From: Bursaphelenchus xylophilus
Taxonomy: Eukaryota; Nematoda; Chromadorea; Rhabditida; Aphelenchoididae
Assembly: GCA_904066235.2 (NCBI GenBank)
Contig: CAJFCV020000001.1
Coordinates: forward strand, 3,782,001 to 3,846,000
Direction: 5' to 3'
Length of the DNA stretch: 64,000 nt
Under the pieces are notes generated by a model, which made no database searches, was not told the DNA's origin, and worked only from the letters and a program-made list of their open reading frames with translations. Shown here piece by piece: positions 56,988-64,000 of this stretch (positions within the stretch are counted from its first letter, which is position 1; each line of letters starts with the position of its first letter). The translations under genes and the position numbers were made by a program.

Positions 56988-57439
56988 CGTTCATAGCCAG
57001 AGGTGACGAGTGTTTATGTAAACATGTAGTGTGCTGTAATAATTATGTGTTAAACCAGACTGTTTAGTAAATACGTAATGTGCAGTAATAGTTTTAAAAA
57101 TGTGATAATCTAGGCTCTGTACAGCGAAGTGTCGAATTATCAGCGGGTTAAAAAGTTGTTCGTTATAGAAGGGTTATGCTTTTTACAAGAGCAGTGCGAT
57201 GTAAAATCTTCAAAGTGAGAAGTTCAGATTTTATTTCATTTGTTCACACACACGACAGTAATCATCTCAAAGAATATTATTATATTAATACAGTAAGATG
57301 GCTATTTCCACAGGATTGTAAAAAAAATAAATAAAAAATCCCAAAAAATCTCCCTCATTCCCAACATCCTGATCAAACCCGACCACTCCGCATTCCCAAG
57401 AATCCGATCACTGATGGCATGCGTTTGCCCATCCTTTTC

Positions 57440-58025
57440 AAGCCGATGCAACACTAATTATGTACGTCCAGGTAAAATAAGGCAATTAGTTCGTTTCTGG
57501 ATGCGCTTCTTTACCTCGGGACAGGGCTTTTGGCACTTGTGGCGGACTTCTTACGGACAAAATCGGTGCTTTTTTAGCCTATTTCGATTGAAAATTTTGG
57601 CAAGTTTATTACATATATTACAATGACGTGAAGATAAACTAATGATCACCATCTTTGCTATATATTTTTTTTCGATTTTTTGCTCAATAAATTTCACGGG
57701 AGTTGCACAGGTTTTGCAAGAAAAAGTGTTGCGTTTTGACTTGCGTTGACGGCGCAAGAGAGCTCGGAAGAAAACAAGGATGTTCCATGTGTCCTGGAGG
57801 CAAGTTTGCCTTCCTTATTTGAAAATAATTGTTGTCGGCACAAGCACCGGCGACATAATCGCCAAATGTAATTTTCCAGCTGGGGTGCCAACTTGTTTTA
57901 CCAAAAAAAATCTTTTTCGCAACCCGAACGTCTGATTTTGAGGTCAGAATAGACACATTACACTGCATGACAACTGCATAAAATAAGCCTAATAATAATG
58001 TCTCACACGGTAAAAGGTATTTCAA
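57440..58025 (-). CDS. Possible secreted Cys-rich peptide gene (weak)
   Basis: On the minus strand from 58025 a start codon is followed by a signal-peptide-like run (MKYLLPCETLLLGLFYAVVM). A downstream frame contains Cys-rich segments FSCKTCATP and RHCNICNKL. Plausible splice sites (GTAAAA near 57900, TTTCAAATAAG near 57815) could connect them, but I could not settle a full in-frame model, so the limits are approximate. Homology unknown. Confidence 0.25.
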
Positions 58026-58099
58026 ACAATTTTTTCAAAAAAAGTTCACTTATCGACCGATTCTACCGACAAAAAAAAAGAAAATTTTAAAAAAAACCC

Positions 58100-58860
58100 G
58101 ATAGCCCTTCTCATTCGATGCATCCTGAAATTCGAAAATTTCGGCTGTTGGAATGGTTCTTGTTGGAGCGTGCGGTCGGTCCCAATTGCTGTCCGATGGT
58201 GCAAGATGATGGACCTTTCGGTTGAGCCGGACAGATATGACCGACTTTGGTAACTTTGAGGGCGTGAGGGTGTTGTGATAAAGCTATGAGAGATGCACCT
58301 GTGATTTTGAGGGAACGTTGGGGGTCTGAGAGCATGTACTTGCTTGATCTGTCGAGTATTTTGAGGGTTTGAAATATTTGTGACGGTATGAGGAGTTGTG
58401 GAAGATATGTGTGATTTTGAGGGTGTGTTGAGAGTCTGTGGAAGTGCTGGCGTGTTTGTTGAGAGCTTTGGAGGTTTTTTAAGGCCTTTGTGACATCGTT
58501 GAAGGAATTATGGGCTGTATGAAGAATGTGGATGGAGTTGGAGGGTTGTTGAGGTCTGAGGGTGCTTCTACGGTCTGAAAGTGTGCCCTATGTGATTTGT
58601 GAGGTCTTTTGAGGTCTTCTGAGGGTTTGTGCGGCTATTGGGATCTTGATTGTGGAGGAAGGTGCGGAATGATGAGAATTGAGAGATTATGGGTGTTTGT
58701 GGCCATAATGTGCGAGAATGGCTGGAGTTCGTCAGTGATGTTGTCTGAGTGTAAGATGATTGCGATTGGCAGGGGTTTATGAGGTTTTGAAACTTGAATT
58801 TGAATCGGGGATGCTTTGTGAGACATTTTCTGGCTGTTCGCTTGAGGATCTTTCTTGTCA
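58100..58860. repeat. G/T-rich strand-asymmetric tract
   Basis: The plus strand is rich in G and T, with loosely repeated words TTTTGAGGG, TTGAGGTCT and TGAGGGTGTG over about 700 bp. A long minus-strand ORF here reflects this base skew (Thr/Pro/Ser/Gln-rich) rather than a clear domain. No unit length is constant. Confidence 0.45.
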
Positions 58861-59034
58861 TGTTCGGGGCTTTGAGCGCTATTTTTTGTGTTTTGTGTTG
58901 CTGAAGGAAGTTAGTTATGGTATTTATTTTGGGATACTGTGTATGGATTTTGATTTTTTTGTCATCATTTTGCATTTTATAGCGATTTTTCGTTTTTTGA
59001 ACTCGTTTTGGTTTTATTTCTCTATTTTTTATTT

Positions 59035-59840
59035 TCAGATACCGAACCTCTGCCATTTCTCCACGGTATCCAACCATCTTCGTCGTTTTTTTATTTTCAG
59101 ATTGCCCAGAAAGCACAGTGTGGTGGGATCGGTGGATTTTGGCAACTTTGGGCATATTGTAAGCAAATCAGTGAAAATCAAGATCAGATAAGTTACTCTG
59201 TATCATTTTGATGATATTTTTTCCCGTTTCTAACCGTATTGATAGATTTTTTTCAGACTTCTGGCACGTCTTGTGATGGCTTCTGGAGCTCTGCATTGTT
59301 GGAATGGCGGTTTCTGGAACTGGAAATGATCACCGCCTTTTTTGCCTTTTCAGATCTGGACGGATTCTGCGAATCCGGCTTCACTTTTGATCTGGGAACT
59401 CTTCGAGTTTCCAGATCCGACCCTTGACCTTTGAACTTGAGCTGGGGATGGGCCCTTTCAACTCAAATTTATTAAAACTAATCTCTTTTTCTTTGCAGAT
59501 GACCGGGCAGGCGGGACCAAAGGGCAAAGGAGCGTGCTTCGACGTAAAAACAACGTCGTCGGTGGAGGAGGGGAAGAACAAGGATCAATTGGATGGCCAG
59601 GGTTTTCTTTTAATATTGTAATTTGTCGTGTATTTACAGGTTTTACAGGCACCGTCGAAGCACAGAGGCGCTGACAAGGACACAATGGATCAAGGCCAGG
59701 AAGGTAATTTTTTGGGTAAAATTTAAAAATAAATAACAAAAAGGGGGATGGGGGTTTATTTGCAGAAAACAGCACCGACCGAGCGATGGACCAACGGAAC
59801 AACCGGACAATTGGATCAATTGGAAAACAATGGAAAGAAG
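59035..59840 (+). other. Cluster of exon-like segments, unresolved gene
   Basis: Several good TTTCAG/TTGCAG acceptors precede short open segments: 59101 (IAQKAQCGGIGGFWQLW), 59256 (TSGTSCDGFWSS), 59500 (MTGQAGPKGKGACFDVKTTS), 59651 (APSKHRGADKDTMDQGQE) and 59766-59839. The last two end at GTAATT and GTAAAT donors. The repeated KDQLDG / KDTMDQ / GQLDQLE flavour suggests duplicated small exons. No consistent frame links all of them, so I do not propose a protein. Confidence 0.25.
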
Positions 59841-60019
59841 GTAAATTTTAATTTGAAATTGTTTTGGGATTAGCCCCGCCCCGCCCCCCCCCCTCCCCAC
59901 CAAAAAAACTGGGATACTTGGATGCATTGATACCTGCATGCATGCAAGTATACCATGATTTATAGGTATATGCATGTAACAATGCATATATTGTGAATAG
60001 TAATATCTGCATGAACTGC

Positions 60020-60314
60020 AGCCCAGCCCAGCCCAGCCCAGCCCAGCCCAGCCCAGCCCAGCCCAGCCCAGCCCAGCCCAGCCCAGCCCAGCCCAGCCCA
60101 GCCCAGCCCAGCCCAGCCCAGCCCAGCCCAGCCCAGCCCAGCCCAGCCCAGCCCAGCCCAGCCCAGCCCAGCCCAGCCCAGCCCAGCCCAGCCCAGCCCA
60201 GCCCAGCCCAGCCCAGCCCAGCCCAGCCCAGCCCAGCCCAGCCCAGCCCAGCCCAGCCCAGCCCAGCCCAGCCCAGCCCAGCCCAGCCCAGCCCAGCCCA
60301 GCCCAGCCCAGCCC
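60020..60314. repeat. (GCCCA)n pentanucleotide array, about 59 units
   Basis: An uninterrupted run of the 5-bp unit GCCCA from 60021 to 60314, without a visible variant. The minus strand reads as GLGWA repeats, an artefact of the array. It is flanked by AT-rich sequence and then by a G10 run at 60374-60383. Confidence 0.97.
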
Positions 60315-61065
60315 TATTCAATATTCAATTTTTATTACGCGCTTATTTTACTAACGCAATAAACGCTGAAAGGGGGGGGGGCATCGTATCAGGTATCAGG
60401 CATCGTATCGTATCCTAATGCACGAGGTACGTGCCGTGCCGGCTGTAAGGCGTGGGTCCTAGGGCACGAGGTACGTGCCTACCGTAAAGCGTATTGATTG
60501 ATGAAATTGTGAAGAAATGTGGGCCTGTCGCGGTAGATGTCGCTCAGAATTTGCAATCGTATCTCCGCAATTAGATGGGAAAGAATGGATACAGCATGTC
60601 TGTATTCAAAATATGTGTGAATCTTAATTGAAGGTTCGTCCTTTGTTTGTAAAATTGATTGTTGAAATGAACGAAGTTTCATCGTTTTTCAGCCTTTTTG
60701 CGAAGCATGAGTCAGCTTAATTTTTTGCTGAAGAGTGTTATGCTGCGAATACGTAATTTTTTCCGCAGTCCTTCAAATATATGGCAAAGGCTTCAAAACA
60801 GCAAAAAACGTTTTTCTCTCTTACTCTCTTAACTTTCTAACCGTGCCATAAAGTCCCAGATATCGCAGGAAAATGCAAGCCTGTGCAGAAAAGCTGAATC
60901 GCGACGACGAACGCGAAAAATCGATGAAAAACTGACAGTGCAAATACATATATATAATCACTATGTTCCTCAATATCGAAAGAGCGCTAACAGCTAAGCC
61001 CGAACAGCAGATTCACAAAGCCAACAGTTTTTGAGGTCAGTTTTATTGATCAGTGGAAGAAAAAA
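60315..61065. other. Intergenic between microsatellite and saposin-like gene
   Basis: Contains short direct repeats GCATCGTATC near 60392-60412 and GCACGAGGTACGTGCC at 60419-60434 and 60463-60478. The segment 60740-60860 has weak R1 similarity. No gene seen. TTTATT at about 61042 is the likely poly(A) signal (AATAAA on the minus strand) of the next gene. Confidence 0.4.
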
Positions 61066-62433
61066 CTAGTTTGGACGTCCACATAACTTGATCAAGCCGC
61101 AAACAAAGTCCCCGTTGATTTTTCGTTGAGCCTTGGCCGACGTCATGAGAGCATCGCCAACGCCACTAATCTTTTGACACACATCAACCGAGCCATTGGT
61201 TTGGGCGAGGATGACATTGCGCATGGATCCCATCGCGAGCTTACAACCTTCCTAAAAATGTAAAAAATTAACGTATAGTGTAAAAAATGTACTAAGGGTG
61301 TTTAGCGGTAAATAAATATATCCACCCACCGACAAATCGCACACAGAAATTGGGCCGAGAAGGCTGATCGAGTCCAGAAAAGGCTCTCCGTATCCTTCCA
61401 TTCCTCCTTTACAGGCGGTGCAAAGCACTCCCTTGACTTGTTGCCCGGCCTTCGAACCAATGGCCGCCGTTGTCAGCGCCAAAAACTTCTCGTGCAAAGC
61501 GTCCAACTTGACGAACAAGGGACCGTCAAATTCGATCTCGTACTTGCTCAGCTTCTCCGCTTGTTCCAACAGTTTTTTAATATACTCGACAACCCCCTTG
61601 CTTTTGACGAATTTCTGGACTTCTCCGGGGAGCTCGGTCTTCAACGCATGGAAAATTTTTTTTGCTTTGTCGCCAAAGTCGTCGACGAGATCCTGAAAAT
61701 AAAAAGGAAATTTTTGTGGAAACACAGGAGGTAGTGGAAGTGAGACGCTCGGATTTTAATAGAGCCTGCCTCAAAGTAGGACTGTTTTTATAGATTTTTT
61801 CAAAATTCATGGCCCACGCTTTGCAACGAACAACAAGATTTTTAGGACAAGAAAGTTCTTTTGCGAGTTTTGCAGGAAAATTTTCCCTTTCGAACTTGGC
61901 AGAGATAAGGATAAAAAATCCTTTTTTTCTCTGACCACTTTCCGAACTTTGCGGACTCTCGCCGAAAAAGATTGTTGAATATTTCGGCTTCTCCGGCGAA
62001 GCGCCGGCTAAAATTGTTGGCAATTGATACATGGCCCAAAGCTTGTGTAAACTTTAAATTGAATCTGTGTGCACTCGAGCACTTCCTTCATAAATAAAGA
62101 AAAAAACCTCCTTACCTCAACGTCATCGAGAAAATTACCGACATTTTCGCTGAGGATATTGTGAACGTCGCCTGCGAGCTCTGCAAAACACTTCGGCTTA
62201 GTCCATACAGTTACTTATCCTACCCTTCAATTTGTCAACTCCGAATCCAAACGCGCCCAAGACGCTGAACTCTTCCTCTTGACCGAAACTATCACCATCG
62301 AAGATGCCTCCATTGACTGAAAAACATGGTAAGGTTTCTAGTAAATAGTAGAAAAATTGAGGATTCAAGTTTTATTTGCAATTTTCAACTCACCAAAGCC
62401 CACAAAAATCAGTAGAAAGCAGTAGAAATTCAT
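61066..62433 (-). CDS. Secreted protein with C-terminal saposin-like domain
   Basis: Minus-strand exons 62433-62394, 62316-62224, 62180-62116, 61692-61330 and 61251-61066; phases agree, giving 248 residues. The signal peptide is MNFYCFLLIFVGFVNG. A long amphipathic, Lys/Glu/Leu-rich region (about residues 20-145) is followed by CTACKGG, VCDLSEGC, DVCQKI and a terminal FVCGLIKLCG. The C-x2-C near the start and C-x5-C at the end are the saposin-B signature; there are seven Cys rather than six. Saposin-like proteins bind membranes or lipids and act in lysosomes or as antimicrobial effectors. Which applies here is unknown, and the domain call is inference from Cys spacing. Confidence 0.7.
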
Positions 62434-62810
62434 GTTGCACTTGGCTGCAGATGAATCACCAGTCAAGGCAAAGGACGAACGATCGAAATGACCTTGTTAG
62501 TCATTGAAAAGCTAGTGAAAATTGTTTGAAATTAACATATTTTTTGATGGGAAATTTTGAAATTTTTTGATTTTTTTATATTAAATTTTGAGCCGTGAGA
62601 GTAAGCCGATGATAATTTACCGTAGTTTATTATAGTTTATCGTCCAAATTTTGCGTCAAAATTGAGATTTTTTGCATTTTCAGTCAACTAAAAAAACTAT
62701 GATTTACAAACAAGACTATTTACAACGTAATAATACCCTTGGGGAATCCTCAACAACTTCGGATTCTCTCTAAAACAACAAAATAAACAATAAAATGTGC
62801 AAAAAGTGCA
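62434..62810. other. Spacer between two minus-strand genes
   Basis: 377 bp between the stop of the EGF-CUB gene and the start of the saposin-like gene, both on the minus strand. AT-rich, with no feature seen apart from the expected 3' and 5' untranslated regions. Confidence 0.4.
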
Positions 62811-64000
62811 CTATTTTTTGTCGCGACTCGCGCCCAGGAAAGAGGATGCCACATAGTCGGTGAAGATGGAAAAGACCGATTCGACCGGTCGATTCGGATC
62901 TCGGACCATGGGGATGGCGTTGAGGATGAACTTTTCGATGACCCCGCCCTTGCCGCTGACCCCGCGGAACGCGCGATTCTCGCTTCCCGGAACCCATGCC
63001 GGCGGCGGGGGCTTGGGCAAGGGAGTGCCGGAATCTCGGATATAACGGAGGGTAAATGACCCATCATAGGATTGGTCTCGTGGGTCGTGGATGACGATGA
63101 TTTCTTCTTGATCCGAGAGGGTCTCGACGTTCTTTTCGTCGCAACTGAAAAGGGAGATTTTGACTCAAATTGTCAGCAGAATCAAAAAAAAAGTACTCAA
63201 ATTTCTATAAAAAATATTGGGAGATTGTAAAGCCTTGGTTGTAAAAGCTTTGGCACACTTCATTTTTCTGGCCCACTCCAAAATGAAAAACAATTTTTTT
63301 CCGAGCTGCGCCCCAGCCTTAACTAAAAGCAAGCGTGAATTTCTCTTTAGCAAGTCCTTGGGGTTTTTTTGTTCTTCGGTGGCCCTATTCTAGCTCAGAA
63401 ACCCCAGCGATGAAAACAACTTTTTCCAAAATATGCCTTATATCCGATAAGTTCCATTAATTTTTTCTTAATCTCCATAGCAACTTATATCTCTGTCGGG
63501 AAAATAGTAAGTGTCGCTGTAGTGAAAAGAAATTTGATTTTCCCGCGACGCAATTCGTTTTCTCGGCGACTATGCAATTTTCGATGCGGCAGAGTGCTCA
63601 TTATTTTCTCGACAGACTGATATAAACTTCCTTACCAACTCCTGAACCCAATCTGCTGAAAGTCGGAGTTGTGTTTCAGCTCCAAAAACGATTTACAAGT
63701 GGTCTGACACTGGTAGCTGGCCTTGTCGAGGATCACTCGAATCCTCGCTTTCTTGGCGCTGATCCTCCACACACATCGTTGTTTCCCTTTGTGCGTCAAA
63801 TGCTGCCAATTCTCGAGGGCATGAAGTTCGCCGCCGCATAAGGCAAGCTCTGAAATTTGGGATTTTTAACAATTTCATGGCTCATAATCTCATCGATTCG
63901 CTTCGAATCTCACCTTTCTCCACCTGATTACAATGCGGTCCGCCGAGGCCCGGAGGGCATTTGCATTGATTGCAGTTGTTCGGGTCCGCGTATCCACCGT
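62811..64000 (-). CDS. EGF-CUB C-terminus of an astacin-type (NAS) metalloprotease, 5' truncated
   Basis: Minus-strand exons 64000-63914 (partial), 63849-63637 with donor at 63635-63634 (last base 63636), and 63144-62811. Phases agree. The first visible part, [20 protein letters not shown] with PHC, is the end of an EGF-like module of the GG-x-P/D-P-x-NC-x-x-C-x-CP-x-G type found after the protease domain in worm astacins. A CUB domain follows: [36 protein letters not shown], then [20 protein letters not shown] and [11 protein letters not shown]. The tail after the CUB is Pro-rich then polar. The catalytic zinc domain (HEXXH) would be beyond the window, so protease identity is inference. It would be secreted. 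An intron holds a MITE. Confidence 0.75.
63490..63620. mobile_element. CAGTCTGTCGGG-family MITE in EGF-CUB gene intron
   Basis: Left end TCTCTGTCGGGAAAATAGTA, right end TTATTTTCTCGACAGACTGA, flanked by TA; 131 bp. It is slightly shorter than other copies because of an internal deletion in the left arm. Confidence 0.8.

Noticed and set aside
58568..59155. 195-residue minus-strand ORF rich in Lys, Thr, Ser
   Set aside because: Probably open because of strong G/T skew of the plus strand; it overlaps splice-like signals on the opposite strand and has no domain.
59848..60321. 157-residue minus-strand ORF made of GLGWA repeats (and a plus-strand PAQPS version)
   Set aside because: It is the direct translation of the (GCCCA)n array; a 5-bp unit yields an open frame by chance and there is no gene structure around it.
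1..64000. Retrovirus-like or other viral insertions
   Set aside because: No reverse transcriptase, integrase or capsid-like frames were recognised on either strand; all mobile elements seen are DNA transposons, a Helitron fragment and a tRNA-like relic.

Overview
This window is nuclear DNA from a nematode, most probably a rhabditid. Introns are small, with GTAAG/GTGAG donors and TTTTCAG acceptors. The protein families are worm-typical: a nuclear-receptor ligand domain, serpentine chemoreceptors, an astacin-type EGF-CUB tail, a saposin-like secreted protein and a CD36/SCAV receptor. Lamin and forkhead exons read cleanly. The species cannot be fixed from sequence alone. No operon is certain, although two paralogous secreted-protein genes lie 196 bp apart on the same strand. 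I deduced gene models by hand from splice signals and checked them for reading-frame continuity; none has transcript support here.

Layout, left to right. 1-936 is the 3' end of a nuclear receptor gene (+). 937-4058 is a large palindrome and nested small transposons. 4059-5742 is a two-exon forkhead gene (+) whose single intron is almost entirely a transposon. 5743-9056 holds transposon debris, including a Helitron Rep fragment cut by a 194-bp element. 9057-10912 is a seven-transmembrane receptor (+), followed by a dead mariner (11059-12274). 13170-13569 is a small Lys-rich protein gene (+). 14243-17563 and 17760-21070 (both -) are tandem secreted Cys-rich paralogs. 21936-25036 (-) encodes a nuclear lamin. 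25.5-30.5 kb is mainly palindromic elements. 30633-32337 (-) is an Sre-like receptor and 35142-39935 (-) a CD36-family receptor. 40.3-46.1 kb is a dense transposon block (mariner-like, 1.5-kb foldback, Tc1/maT-like). 46499-48356 (-) is a Snail/Scratch-type zinc-finger gene. 48.4-61 kb is largely gene-poor, with weak exon candidates and a 294-bp pentanucleotide array. 61066-62433 (-) is a saposin-like secreted protein. 62811-64000 (-) is the 3' end of an EGF-CUB (astacin-type) gene that runs off the window.

The genes do not form one pathway. They mix transcription factors (nuclear receptor, forkhead, Snail-type), chemosensory receptors, nuclear architecture (lamin), a lipid/scavenger receptor and secreted proteins. 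What unifies the window is its mobile DNA: many terminal-inverted-repeat elements with TA, TTAA or TAA target duplications. They are often fully palindromic, sit inside introns and nest in one another. The most distinctive observations are the forkhead intron expanded from about 39 bp to 1102 bp by one insertion, a Helitron frame that resumes across a later insertion, a nested pair of CAGGGTG elements inside a CD36 intron, and the long near-perfect hairpins at 1.4-3.6, 26.1-27.4, 33.4-34.4 and 41.6-43.2 kb.
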